From assembly GCF_008710745.1 (NCBI RefSeq), contig NZ_VYSA01000004.1:124001-188000 (forward strand): a stretch of DNA of 64,000 nt, in the 5' to 3' direction. The DNA is from Microbacterium rhizomatis. Lineage in GTDB: Bacteria; Actinomycetota; Actinomycetes; Actinomycetales; Microbacteriaceae. This document shows positions 1-9,100 of this stretch, piece after piece. Each line of letters begins with the position of its first letter. Position 1 is the first letter of the stretch. The position numbers were made by a program, and so were the translations under genes. The notes beneath the pieces were generated by a model. It saw nothing but the letters and a program-made list of their open reading frames with translations, was not told the origin of the DNA and made no database searches.

Positions 1-610
1 TCCCCAGGCTGGTCATGAGGGTGAGAGCACCTGCCACAACGATGACAATGCCCACCGCGTGGGCTGCAGAAGCTACTCCGACGCCAGTGCGGGCAGCGAG
101 GAAGGCGGGCGTCACGCTGACGACCACAAGCACGGCCGCGACCACGATGCGAGCGATCATGAACTGTTGGAGCATTCCACCGACCCGCAGGAACCGGATG
201 GCCGCATCGGCTGCGAAGTGACCCAGCAGCGCGGCAGCGAACAAGATGCCAGCCAGCATGCCGAGGAGCGAGGAACTCAGCGCGAGGGCGAAGACGAGCG
301 CGGTGGTGACGAGCAGCGCGAGGATCTCGGAGGCGAGCAGTATGGCGGCTGGCGCATTTCTACCCGCCTGGGTTACTTCGCCAGGGAGCGGTGAAAGTGC
401 CCATGCTCGGCGCTGGATGAACGTGGCGAGGATCGTGCAGCAGATCAAGGATGTGAGCAGTCAAACCCAGGCGCTACCTCCCGTAGAGAGATCGAACAGG
501 ATCGCAGCGATCAGGGGCAGGACCGCCTGCCGGAGCACCCATCCTGCGACTAAGATTCTGCGTGGCAGGCCTGGCCGGTTTGCCGGGCGCGTGCCGAGGG
601 TCAGGGTCAT
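1..610 (-). pseudogene. multi-pass membrane protein, interrupted by in-frame TGA and cut by window edge
   Basis: On the minus strand an ATG at 610 follows a good GGAGGAGCT ribosome site and overlaps the stop of the preceding gene (ATGA, 607-610), so translation is probably coupled. The frame runs 49 codons, hits TGA at 463-461, and then stays open to the window edge. The continuation has at least three hydrophobic segments rich in Ala, Leu and Val, typical of an integral membrane protein. The product before the stop also begins a hydrophobic stretch, so both parts look like one gene. A nonsense mutation, a sequencing error, or a restart at the TTG at 448 are all possible. I do not recognise the family. 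Confidence 0.5.
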
Positions 611-975
611 GACAGCTCCTCCACCCCGGCGCCGGTCGGGACCGTCGTCCGGCTAGGAGGCTCCGTGCCCAGACCGGGCCACGCCGTCACGGAGTACTCA
701 ACGCGGTGAACATCCTGATTCTGTGCCTCGAGCAGATCGCGGATTCCGACCGAGTCAGAGCGGCGCGCAAGTCTGACCATGGCGCGGGTGATCTCGGTCG
801 TCAGTTCGAGCTTGGTGAGGGGGTAGTAGCGGCCGTGTGCTCGGGCGGCCTCGTAGCAGGTGAGCAGTTTCCGAGAGTGGTGGTTGGGACAGCCACCTCG
901 GCTCTTGCATCCCTCGGCAAACCCCGCGGGTGTGCCATGGTCAACTCGTTCGATCATGTCGAGGGTGTGGCTCAT
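607..975 (-). CDS. small Cys/His-rich protein of actinobacterial mobile elements
   Basis: This 122-residue protein has an N-terminal cluster HGTPAGF, then Cys, Cys-Pro, a further Cys, and GRYYPL (residues about 13-53). The spacing looks like a small metal-binding finger. The same arrangement (HG, CxC, C, YGRY) occurs at the N-terminus of the gene directly upstream, so the two probably share a domain. Its ATG overlaps the upstream stop (TGATG at 973-977) and its stop overlaps the next start, so it is the middle gene of a coupled trio. Similar small proteins are common in actinophages and plasmids. The function is unknown to me. Confidence 0.65.
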   Translation of the reverse strand: MSHTLDMIERVDHGTPAGFAEGCKSRGGCPNHHSRKLLTCYEAARAHGRYYPLTKLELTTEITRAMVRLARRSDSVGIRDLLEAQNQDVHRVEYSVTAWPGLGTEPPSRTTVPTGAGVEELS

Positions 976-1931
976 CAGGCTGCCAACCTCTGATCGGATT
1001 CAAGCTCCTGATCGGCTTCGAGCTCCTCAGACGTGTGCTGCACCCGCAGAACGGTCCGCGAGGTTACGCCAAGCAGCTGCGCGGTCTCCTCGAGGCTGTA
1101 GCCGAGCTCGCGCGCGCGCTGGATGGCGAGGTGGCGTTCTTCTCGCGTCATGCGAACGCGTTCGCCTAGGAGCGCCAGATCAATGGCGACTTCGTCGACG
1201 ATCGGCTCAGGATCCTCGATAGCCGGCTCGGCATCGTTGTCGATGTCGTCCCACGCCATCGCCGGCAGCCAACAATGCCGGCGGGCGTAGTCCAGCGCGC
1301 CGGTGTAGACAGCTCGGTCGTATCGAGACTCGTGGGGTGGCCGCGCGTTCCAAAGCCGCTCGAAGAGGGAGGCCGCTGCGATGTGGAGCTCGACGGGGAT
1401 CTCCCCGTCGTTAGTGAGAATGCGCGCCATTCGCGACTGTGTGACGCCGAGTAGACGGGCCAGGCGCGTCTGTGCCCATCCAAGGGTTCCCAGTGCCTGG
1501 ATGCGCCGCCTCATTCCTCGAGATGAGACCTTGGCGTCGGGAGGCAATGTGCTGAGGTCAGTCTGAACGGCGATGATCCGCTCGGCTGTGGAGCGGTGGA
1601 TCCGTGCTGGGGGCGCCCCGCGTCCGGGTCCGTCCTTCCGCTTGCTGCCGAACCAGATCGCGCGGATGGTGTCTGTGCTGACGCCGGCGGCCGCGGCGAT
1701 CGAGATCACGGTCATGCCGTGCTTGAGGAGGATCCCGATGTGCAGCTTGACTGGCGCCGTCGAGGACATGCCGGAGTCGTATCTGCCGTAGGCGATCAGC
1801 TTCTTGCGCTCGTAGCACCGCTTGGTATTCGCGGCGCAGCAGGGGGAGCAGCTGCAGCGGTGGACGCGGTAGCAGGTCGGGGTGTCACCGTGCTTGTGGT
1901 CTGGCGGGCAAACCGTAGTGCGTTCCATCAT
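975..1931 (-). CDS. helix-turn-helix regulator with N-terminal Cys-rich finger
   Basis: This 318-residue protein begins with a Cys/His cluster (residues about 8-40, including CSCSPCC and YGRY). Up to three HTH-like segments follow: about 70-95 (ISIAAAAGVSTDTIRAIW), about 150-175 (QTRLARLLGVTQSRMARIL), and a C-terminal sigma-4-like helix pair near 275-300 (SLEETAQLLGVTSRTVLRV). It is the first gene of a minus-strand operon preceded by the conserved promoter-like element at 2011-2050. The domain mix suggests a DNA-binding regulator of the mobile element. Its target is not visible from sequence. Confidence 0.65.
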   Translation of the reverse strand: MMERTTVCPPDHKHGDTPTCYRVHRCSCSPCCAANTKRCYERKKLIAYGRYDSGMSSTAPVKLHIGILLKHGMTVISIAAAAGVSTDTIRAIWFGSKRKDGPGRGAPPARIHRSTAERIIAVQTDLSTLPPDAKVSSRGMRRRIQALGTLGWAQTRLARLLGVTQSRMARILTNDGEIPVELHIAAASLFERLWNARPPHESRYDRAVYTGALDYARRHCWLPAMAWDDIDNDAEPAIEDPEPIVDEVAIDLALLGERVRMTREERHLAIQRARELGYSLEETAQLLGVTSRTVLRVQHTSEELEADQELESDQRLAA

Positions 1932-2010
1932 CCATCCCTCCTCAAATTGATTACTTTTATAAATGTAAGCACTCCGATAGTGGATCTTGCAAGAGGAGAA
2001 GAAGCTCTCC

Positions 2011-2050
2011 TACCCACAAGGGGTGGAATACGGCAACGAAAGTCGACAAA
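2011..2050 (-). promoter_or_regulatory. conserved bipartite promoter-like element, copy 1
   Basis: Read on the minus strand: TTTGTCGA (2050-2043), 16 bp, then CCACCCCTTGTGGG. The second block contains the short inverted repeat ACCC/GGGT. It lies about 80 bp before the ATG at 1931. Four more copies with the same 16-bp spacing precede other operons in this window. The layout suits an alternative-sigma promoter or an operator. Confidence 0.7.
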
Positions 2051-2135
2051 TTCGTTTCAAGGATCGCGCGCGCTCGCGGTGAGCTGGAGACACGTCGATG
2101 CCAGGCGTGCTGCCGTGATGCTGTGACGCACCTCG

Positions 2136-2168
2136 GCCGACGCCGACGACGAAGCTAGCGGCGTCGGC
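2136..2168 (-). terminator. hairpin at the end of the toxin operon
   Basis: GCCGACGCC (2136-2144) and GGCGTCGGC (2160-2168) form a 9-bp GC stem with a 15-nt loop. It overlaps the last codons of the gene ending at 2155. There is no clear T-run, so it may be a weak or Rho-assisted terminator. Confidence 0.4.
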
Positions 2169-2982
2169 GGATCACGCGAGGGTTGAATGCGAGGGTTGCG
2201 TGCAGGGTGCGCACGTGCGGTCTCTTCGACTCCTCGGGGAGTGTGTATCGGCCGAAGGCGATGACGTGCCGTCCAAGGAGCGCTCCTGCGTCTGTGATGT
2301 TGAGGCGGGCGAGGTTTTTCTTGTCGACGAGGATCGCGACCTGGTCTGCCGCGTCGGTGAGCCGGATCATCAGGCCGTCCCATCTAGTGCGCGTGTAGCC
2401 GGCGACGCTCCCCCAGATGATGACGTCGGTGTTGAGCCGTGCCGCGATCGAGGCATCCCGGGCATGCACAATGACGCTGTTGGCGGGCACCGGGTCTTGG
2501 CCGCCCAGCACGAGCTCCAGACCTGCCGGCATCGTGCCGTAGACCAGGTTGACCAGCAGCGTGGAGAACGAACGCTGATCGGCGCTGTCGGCCTCCTGCT
2601 GCGTCGGCTCGGTGCGGTGGCGACGTGTGAGCTGCCCAGGTCGGTCTGGATTGGGCCGGCGACGACCATCCGGTCCGGTGGACGGCTCGGCGACGCCGAG
2701 TCGCATCCGCCAGCGCACGGGCCGTGCCCCCTGCTGATGCTGATGGCCGGCGTCTCCGGGACGGTCTTTGGACCGTTGAGAGCTCTCGTCGCAGCCCTCG
2801 CCGTGGTGGGCGGCGAACGCGGCCGCCTTCTTCGTGCTGTGCAGCGCGGTTGTCCAGACCTCGGCGCTGCACTCTTCCCCGTCCGGCAGCTCGCCCGGGC
2901 ACCACAGATCGGGAATCACGGCGAGGCCGCGCACCTGCTCGAGCGTGACCAGGTCACCGGCAGCGTTTCGTGCGACATCCAC
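2155..2982 (-). CDS. hypothetical protein with CoiA-like Cys/His N-terminus
   Basis: I chose the GTG at 2982 (275 residues), because the longer frame runs back into the YhcG gene and the upstream residues look like shadow sequence. The N-terminus holds CP-x(8)-C, then an AAFAAHH-GEGCDE segment. This resembles the metal-binding head of CoiA-like and related actinobacterial proteins, but that is a pattern impression only. A charged linker (about 75-130) follows, then a folded C-terminal half rich in beta-strand-like stretches. It starts 11 nt past the YhcG stop and is the last gene of the antitoxin-zeta-YhcG operon. Function unknown. Confidence 0.6.
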   Translation of the reverse strand: MDVARNAAGDLVTLEQVRGLAVIPDLWCPGELPDGEECSAEVWTTALHSTKKAAAFAAHHGEGCDESSQRSKDRPGDAGHQHQQGARPVRWRMRLGVAEPSTGPDGRRRPNPDRPGQLTRRHRTEPTQQEADSADQRSFSTLLVNLVYGTMPAGLELVLGGQDPVPANSVIVHARDASIAARLNTDVIIWGSVAGYTRTRWDGLMIRLTDAADQVAILVDKKNLARLNITDAGALLGRHVIAFGRYTLPEESKRPHVRTLHATLAFNPRVIRRRR

Positions 2983-2992
2983 CGTGTTCGCC

Positions 2993-4060
2993 CTATTCCT
3001 CGGCGAGGTCCTCGTGGATGTCGCGCGCGAGCTCGTCAGCGAAAGCGCGAGCGATCGTCGCTTCATCGGGCAATGCCTTCTGCGCGTCCTCGGCAAGCTC
3101 GTACCGGCTCACGGCGACCGGTTGCGTAGTCGAGGCCAGCGCGTATCGGACGACGGTGTCGTTTTTGCCGGCGACAAGCAGGATGCCCACCGTGGGCTGG
3201 TGCTTGTCGGGCATCCGGAGCCGGTCGTCGACGACGGCGACGTAGAACCCGAGCTGGCCCGCGTCGCGCGGGTCGAACTTCGTCGTTTTGAGCTCGATAA
3301 CGACGTAGCGCAGCTGCTCAACGTGGAAGAACAGTAGGTCGACGTAGAAGTCGTCTCCGTCGATGTCGAAATGCACTTGGCGGCCGACGAACGCGAACCC
3401 GGCACCGAGTTCGCGCATCGTGTCGAGGATCCGGTCGACCATGCGCTGCTCGAGCTCGCGCTCGGATGCGTTGCCGTCGACGGCGAGGAACTGCAGTGCG
3501 TACGGGTCTTTCGTGAGCTCCTGCGCCTGGTCTGAGTCGAGCCGCTCGAGGACGCCGGCGAAGTTGGTCGGCGCGGCCGCTTCCCGCTCGTGCAGGCGGG
3601 TGGTGATCTGATGCGCCAGCACTGGCCGGCTCCACCCGTGATGAGCGTCCTTCGCGGCATACCAATCGCGCTGGTCCTGGTCGTCGAGCTTGTCGAGCAG
3701 CTCGATCACGTGGCCCCAGGGCAATTCGCCAACGGATCGTTGGCGAATTGAGTCGAGGTCTGGCCACGCCTCAGCGAAGCGCCGCATGTACCGCAAATTT
3801 GCGGGCGAGAATCCCTTCATCGTGGGGAACTCGTCTCGGAGATCCTTCGCGAGTCGAGCGAGGACGTTGCTGCCCCACGCCTCCTGTGAACGCCTAGCGC
3901 GGATAGCTTGACCGATGTGCCACCACAGCTGGAGCAATTCGTTGTTGGCCTTGCGCTGGACCCGTAGCCGGGCGCCATGCACCTGTCTCTTCAGTTCCTC
4001 GAGAGTCTTCGCGTAGTCGCTCGGTTCTACCTCTGTCACCTGCTCAGCTTTCCATCTCAT
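2993..4060 (-). CDS. YhcG/DUF1016-family PD-(D/E)XK nuclease
   Basis: The 355-residue product matches the YhcG (DUF1016) architecture. The helical N-terminal domain spans about 10-170, with the family-typical SPANLRYMRRFAEAWPD and ELPWGHVIELLDKL. The C-terminal PD-(D/E)XK nuclease-like domain spans about 200-340, with the core D-FYVDLLFF ... YVVIELKTTKF (acidic residue and E-x-K). YhcG proteins occur beside restriction and mobile-element genes, and related families are linked to DNA cleavage. Here it sits 15 nt downstream of the zeta toxin gene, in the same operon. Its start follows a weak ribosome site. Confidence 0.85.
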   Translation of the reverse strand: MRWKAEQVTEVEPSDYAKTLEELKRQVHGARLRVQRKANNELLQLWWHIGQAIRARRSQEAWGSNVLARLAKDLRDEFPTMKGFSPANLRYMRRFAEAWPDLDSIRQRSVGELPWGHVIELLDKLDDQDQRDWYAAKDAHHGWSRPVLAHQITTRLHEREAAAPTNFAGVLERLDSDQAQELTKDPYALQFLAVDGNASERELEQRMVDRILDTMRELGAGFAFVGRQVHFDIDGDDFYVDLLFFHVEQLRYVVIELKTTKFDPRDAGQLGFYVAVVDDRLRMPDKHQPTVGILLVAGKNDTVVRYALASTTQPVAVSRYELAEDAQKALPDEATIARAFADELARDIHEDLAEE

Positions 4061-4075
4061 GTCGTCCGCGCCGGC

Positions 4076-5182
4076 TCATTGCCGCGGTGAGGGCGGCTTG
4101 CGGTAGTGGCCCTCCACCTCTCGGCCATTGCGGGTGTGCGGATGAACCCAGGTGTGGCCGTCTCCGCCGCCCGTTTCGGATGAGGTGTCACCTTCGGGCG
4201 GTCGAGGTGCATCCGAGTTGGAGGCGTGCGCGACGGGCGTCTCTGTCAGAGGTGCGGCTCGGCGCAGCGACCACTTTCGGGACCACCGTCCGTCTTCTCG
4301 TTTTCCTGAGTACTTCTCGACGAGCTCTGGGGCAGCCTCCGGCTTGTCGACGGCGTAGCGCTGGAAGCTGACCACGTTCGCGTTTGCCTCCGCGACACGT
4401 TTGGCGATGCCTGAGCAGATGGACTGCCCGTCGTCTTCGTACAGCTTGTCGATGAAGCCGGGAGGCACGGCCCGTCCCCCGAGCCGCTCTGTAGCCGTGG
4501 CGCCGGGCTTGAGGCTGTCGAGGTGCTCGGTGCGCCACCGGTACTCCGCCCGTGCTTTCGTGACAGGCTTCGGGCCGTCGACGACGACGACGTCGACGAC
4601 GTACCCACGCTTCTGCAGCACCTCGAGGGTGGCGAATGCTTTCGGCTCATTCGCGAGCGTGCCGTCGAGGATGATGTTCTCTCCACGGAGGATCGCGCGA
4701 TCGCGCTCCTGCTTCATCAGAAGCGAAGACTCCTCGTGCACGAGGGAGGCACGTTCCCGTGGGGTTAGAGTCTCGGTACCTGCAGGAGCGAGCTCGCGAT
4801 CGAGGGATCCGTCTTTGGCGGCACGCAGGAGCAGCTGATCCTTGAAATCGTCTGCGTTCAGATCCCGCCAGTCCTCGTCAGAGGATCCCATGTCTGCGAT
4901 GAGCTTCTTGCGGGCTGAGGACTTCCCTGCGCCCGGTGGCCCGGCGAGAACGATAGCGCGCCGCTCACGCTTCACGTTGGGACGCTGCGCCCGGAACGCG
5001 TTGCGAATCTCTCGATGCACGGCTTTCCGCTGGCCCGAGGGTTGGATCCCCTCCTCGAACCAGGTCGAGTTGTGGATCGTGGAGCTCGAGGTGTCGTCGG
5101 CGAGTGGGCCGCCCGGTGCACCTAGCTGCTCGAGCAGCCGTCTGCGGCGCTCGAAGTCGATGTGATCAGGGAAGGCGGCCAC
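4076..5182 (-). CDS. zeta-family toxin kinase
   Basis: This 368-residue protein has the zeta-toxin core. Its P-loop is GPPGAGKSS (residues 81-89), followed by the conserved LNADDFK (108-114), and then an EExSLLMKQERDRAI helix and an IILDGT strand. Zeta toxins of type II systems are UDP-N-acetylglucosamine kinases that poison wall synthesis; family membership supports this but the substrate here is untested. The N-terminal 70 residues and the charged C-terminal 70 residues exceed the usual core. The start overlaps the end of the short upstream gene by 17 nt, as expected for a toxin translated after its antitoxin. Confidence 0.85.
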   Translation of the reverse strand: MAAFPDHIDFERRRRLLEQLGAPGGPLADDTSSSTIHNSTWFEEGIQPSGQRKAVHREIRNAFRAQRPNVKRERRAIVLAGPPGAGKSSARKKLIADMGSSDEDWRDLNADDFKDQLLLRAAKDGSLDRELAPAGTETLTPRERASLVHEESSLLMKQERDRAILRGENIILDGTLANEPKAFATLEVLQKRGYVVDVVVVDGPKPVTKARAEYRWRTEHLDSLKPGATATERLGGRAVPPGFIDKLYEDDGQSICSGIAKRVAEANANVVSFQRYAVDKPEAAPELVEKYSGKREDGRWSRKWSLRRAAPLTETPVAHASNSDAPRPPEGDTSSETGGGDGHTWVHPHTRNGREVEGHYRKPPSPRQ

Positions 5183-5423
5183 CGTTGTGCTCCCTCACGG
5201 CATCCGCGATTTCGTCATAGAGCTCGTCGTCTATGAAATCGCAGGCCAGCGCCGAGCCGATCTCCTCGAAAGAGCCGGGTGTCGTCATCACCGGGTCATC
5301 GAACGGAGGCGAGATGCGCTCTCGTGGCGCGTACGGGTACACGGCCAGCGTCTCGAGCAGCTGCTGTCGCGAGATCTCGCCCTCGCTGTACTGCTGAGCG
5401 AACTCGAGTGGAGTAGTGGTCAT
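5166..5423 (-). CDS. putative antitoxin to the zeta toxin
   Basis: I start this gene at the ATG at 5423, because AAGGAGGTGATC, a near-perfect anti-16S match, lies 3 nt (core 8 nt) before it. The longer frame starting at 5456 has no such site. The product (85 residues) is small and acidic. It precedes and overlaps the zeta gene, the classic antitoxin position. It does not obviously match the epsilon antitoxin sequence, so the role comes from position. The conserved promoter-like element lies about 100 bp upstream. Confidence 0.7.
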   Translation of the reverse strand: MTTTPLEFAQQYSEGEISRQQLLETLAVYPYAPRERISPPFDDPVMTTPGSFEEIGSALACDFIDDELYDEIADAVREHNGGRLP

Positions 5424-5525
5424 CCTGATCACCTCCTTCTCGACCGTCATATCCATGAGCCCATCATACGACAGGTGGGGTTACCTTCGTTAAGGTTCAC
5501 GCCGCGGGACATCGGGTACTCCCTT

Positions 5526-5565
5526 CCCCTATAAGGGGTGGAAGCTGGAAGTCCCGCTCGACAAA
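5526..5565 (-). promoter_or_regulatory. conserved bipartite promoter-like element, copy 2
   Basis: On the minus strand: TTTGTCGA (5565-5558), 16 bp, CCACCCCTTATAGG. It is squeezed between the stop of the prepilin peptidase gene (5567) and the antitoxin gene, so it gives the toxin operon its own promoter at the end of the Tad operon. Confidence 0.7.
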
Positions 5566-5566
5566 G

Positions 5567-6130
5567 TCAGGTCAGAATGCCGACCAGCGCCACGGCGATC
5601 CCGGCAATCGCAATCGCAGGACCGTGTGCATGAGCTCGCCGATCTCCGCCTCGAGCCATCCGTATCGCTCTTTCCACACCGCTGATCAGAACAGCAAGGG
5701 GCACGGCGTAGATCGCGAACCAGCCGGCAAAGATGCCCGCGAATAGCGCGAGCGCTGCAGCGAACTTCGCGTCCCCGAATCCAAACCACCCCACCATGCC
5801 CATCGCGACGTAGACGGCGAACACGATGCCGGACGCGACAACCGCGCCGGCAGCGATCCAGGGGTCCATCTGCTGCACACTCAGCACAGCTACCTGCAGG
5901 CCGGACGCAACCGCGAGCGGCCCGGTAAGGCGGTTCGGGAGAAGCCGGGTGCGGACATCCACCCCCGCGATCGCCGCGGCCGCCACAGCGAAGCAGACAA
6001 AAGCTACCCACGCGTAAGCCTGCACGTTGAGGTATGCGATCGACGCGAGCAAGATTCCACCTACGGCTGCCGCCGCATACACACCTATGCCGTGCCGTCG
6101 AGTCGTGGGTACCGAATCCACCGCCGTCAT
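5567..6130 (-). CDS. tadV: prepilin peptidase of the Tad pilus (CpaA/TadV, A24 family)
   Basis: This 187-residue protein has about six transmembrane segments. It carries the two aspartate motifs of A24 peptidases, DVRTRLLPNRLT (first Asp, residues about 58-69) and the GFGDAKFAAALAL (GxGD) motif near residue 117. Such enzymes cleave the leader of Flp-type prepilins in the membrane. It is the last gene of the Tad operon and overlaps the upstream gene by ATGA (6127-6130). The short size is normal for archaeal/TadV-type enzymes that lack the methylase domain. Confidence 0.9.
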   Translation of the reverse strand: MTAVDSVPTTRRHGIGVYAAAAVGGILLASIAYLNVQAYAWVAFVCFAVAAAAIAGVDVRTRLLPNRLTGPLAVASGLQVAVLSVQQMDPWIAAGAVVASGIVFAVYVAMGMVGWFGFGDAKFAAALALFAGIFAGWFAIYAVPLAVLISGVERAIRMARGGDRRAHAHGPAIAIAGIAVALVGILT

Positions 6131-9100
6131 CGCGTTCCCGCGAGCTTGGTCTGTGCGGCGTCGATGATTTGCTGTGTCGCCTCGTCGAGTTCGTAGTCAG
6201 GGTCGCCGCCACCAGGCCGTGCATAGAGCTCGTCGACCACGCGGGAGAACTCGGTCGCGCTTCCTGCGCGCATAGCCGCTTCCAACTCCAGTCGCCAGCC
6301 CGCCTCGTTGAGGGGGTCAGCCGACTGGGCGATGCGAGCAGCAAAGCGGGCCTGATCGATCTCGCCGTGGCGAAGTGCTCGATGCGCGAGCTCATCAGCG
6401 GCATCCAGCACGGCTGCAATCATCTGCTCCTCGAGCACCGAGCGCCACACCCACCATCCGCGCCGGCTGCGGGCTGGTGTCAGCGGCTGGCCCTGTACGA
6501 GGCGGATGGCGGCGACGAGATCTTCGTTCGGGGTGGTCTTGAGGTCAGGACCGATGAGCTCACGGAAGTCGTCCCAATCGCTCCGAATAGCAGGGTGAAT
6601 GCGGAACCCGACGTCGTTGCGACCTTCGGGGAGCAGCTTGTGCCCAGAAGGGTCGCTGCCTAGTGCGTTGCGGAGATGCTTCGCCAGCTGCCGGGCGTTG
6701 TTGCTGGTCGGGTCGTTCTTGTCGGGCCAGAAGGCTTTGTGCAGTTGCGCGCCGGGCACTTGGCCGTTGTGAAGCAGCAGATACGCCATCATCTCGACAC
6801 CGCGGCCCGGGAGACCGTCAGGATCTGCGACGTTGAGTACGTCGATGGTGCCGAGCACGCGCACGTACGGTGCGGGCCACTCAGGCGCCTGCACTGTCGC
6901 CGTCGTAGACGGTGACTCTTCCCCTACCTCGGCGTAAGCGGCGTAAGCGGCGTCGGCCTCGGCGACCTCGACGATCTCAGCGGCCTCGGATGCCTCGACG
7001 TCGGTCTCGCTGGCCTCGGCCTCGGTCTCGCTGGCCTCGGCCTCGGGGGTCTCGGTCGCGGCGGCCTCGGCACCGTGTTCGGTAACCCAGTGGTCTACTG
7101 CGTGCTCGGAGTCGTCGTCCGCGTCACGTGGGACGGAGCCGTCGACCACTTCGACTGCTCCGGATTCCTCGACCGCCACGGACTTCTCCGCAACGTGCCG
7201 TTCGTCGATGTGATTCTCGGTGAGGAGGTCGGCCGGCAGCGGCTCGTGGGTGGTGGTGTCGAAGAGGTTCTGTATGAGCTCGAGTTCCTCTCCCGCCAGG
7301 ATCTGCGGGTGGAAAGGCAGCGGCGGCAGCTGCCCGCCTGAGCGGTATTCGGCCGTTGTGCGGTCGGTGATAACAACGGTCGATCCAGCAGCGATCGCGT
7401 CGCCGCTGGCAACGGTCGCAATACCGAGACGCGGCATGTGTGCGACCAATTCGGCAAGCTCGGAGCGAAGATGATCTGCCGGCTCTTCGCCGAGGATGAC
7501 AATATGCGGAGCCCAGGACTCCATCTCGGTTGCACGGACACGTGCCTGATGGACATCGTCGACACCGTAGCTGTCGAGAGCAGCGCGCCGGTCATCCATA
7601 TCCGCGCGAAGGTTTCGAAGCAAAGCCGGAACGTCGTCAACATGCTGAACGCGGAACGTGCCGATCTCGTGCGCGAGACCGTGCGGCATCCCCACCAGGG
7701 TCACCTGGATCTGATCGGACCACGGGTTCACCGCGAGTTCGACAGCGATCGCCGTCAGCACTCCACGAGCGGTTTCCGCATCTCCAACAACGTTGAGAGA
7801 CCCGATCTGTTCCAGATCGAGGAGAAGAACACCCCCGGCATCGTCGGTGCCGATCGTTGTCAGAGCCGGGTACGGGGACACAGTCGCGCGCGTCGGAGGC
7901 GTCGCGCGGCCAGGGCGAACAAGCCACGCAGTGCGATCAGGGTGAGCAGGCTCGAACGGCTCCGGCAGGTCTGCCGGCTGCGTCAGGTACACCGCAATCT
8001 CATCATCGGCGAGGCGAACGGCGAGGAGCTCGGGAAGAACGGCGCCGGTATTCTCGGCCCACTCCTGGAGGCTGCGTAGAGCGTTGTCGATGTCTTCGAC
8101 ACCGATCGGATTCTCAACGAGTCGCAGCTCGAGCTCAAGGTCGGCCGCGGCCTGCTCGGGCATCGCAATGCGCTCGCCGGCTGCGCGCTGACGACGCTGT
8201 CGTAGTCGCCTCGTGCCAAGCGCTGCGAGTAGACCCGCCAGAAGCAGACCGACGGCGCCGCCGGCGGTGACAAGAGGGATGGAAAAGTCAGCCTCGTCCG
8301 CCTCGTTGATGTCGGATTCGACGACGGAGGACTCGTTCTCAACCGAGCTAGAGGTATCGCTCGAGTTGGACGTCGACGAGCCTGGCTGCGCATCAGCAGC
8401 TCCACCGGCCTCTGCTCCTCCGGCACCACCGTCGAGGCCACCCGCTCCGCCGGAGCCTGCGCCGGAGCCCGCTCCCTCATCGATTGAGTCCGGAGAAGGA
8501 GCGTCGTCGGTGTCCGGCGCGGGCGGCTCAGGCGCCGGCGCCCGGGGCGCTTCTTCGATCTGCACATTGGGGACCGCGAGCGTCCAGCCCGTGATGATCA
8601 GATCGGGGTCGCTCAGGACGCGACCATCCGCCTGCGCCACTCCCCTATTCACCTCGAAGATTTCCGGGTAGCGCTGACCATCGCCGTAGTACTGAACTGC
8701 GAGATCCCACAGGGTGTCGCCCTGCACGACCGCGTGAGACACCGTTGCATAGACAATGACCGGAACAGCGGCCTCTGCGGCGATCGGTGCTGCAGCCTCG
8801 GGAGTCGCCGCCGCGGGCGTAGCCGGGGCAGTCTGCAGGGGCGCGGCCGCCGCCGCCGTGACGGTCGCCGACTGCGAGAAATCCGCCGCCACCGCCGGGG
8901 TGGCGCTCCCGATCGCGCCGAATCCGGTCAGCATGACCGCAACCGTTGCAACGAGCGAGGCAGCTACGCGCTGCTGCCCGCGGAACACGCCCACCCTTTT
9001 GCGGGTCGGTCGACCCGCAATGCCGGCGAAGATCTCTATCAGTAGCGGGCCAGCGAACGCGACCCAAGCGATCCAACAGAGAAGTGGGAGGACTTTCGTG

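Noticed and set aside
15..656. Three overlapping plus-strand frames
   Set aside because: They are shadows of the minus-strand membrane gene, which has a ribosome site and hydrophobic pattern.
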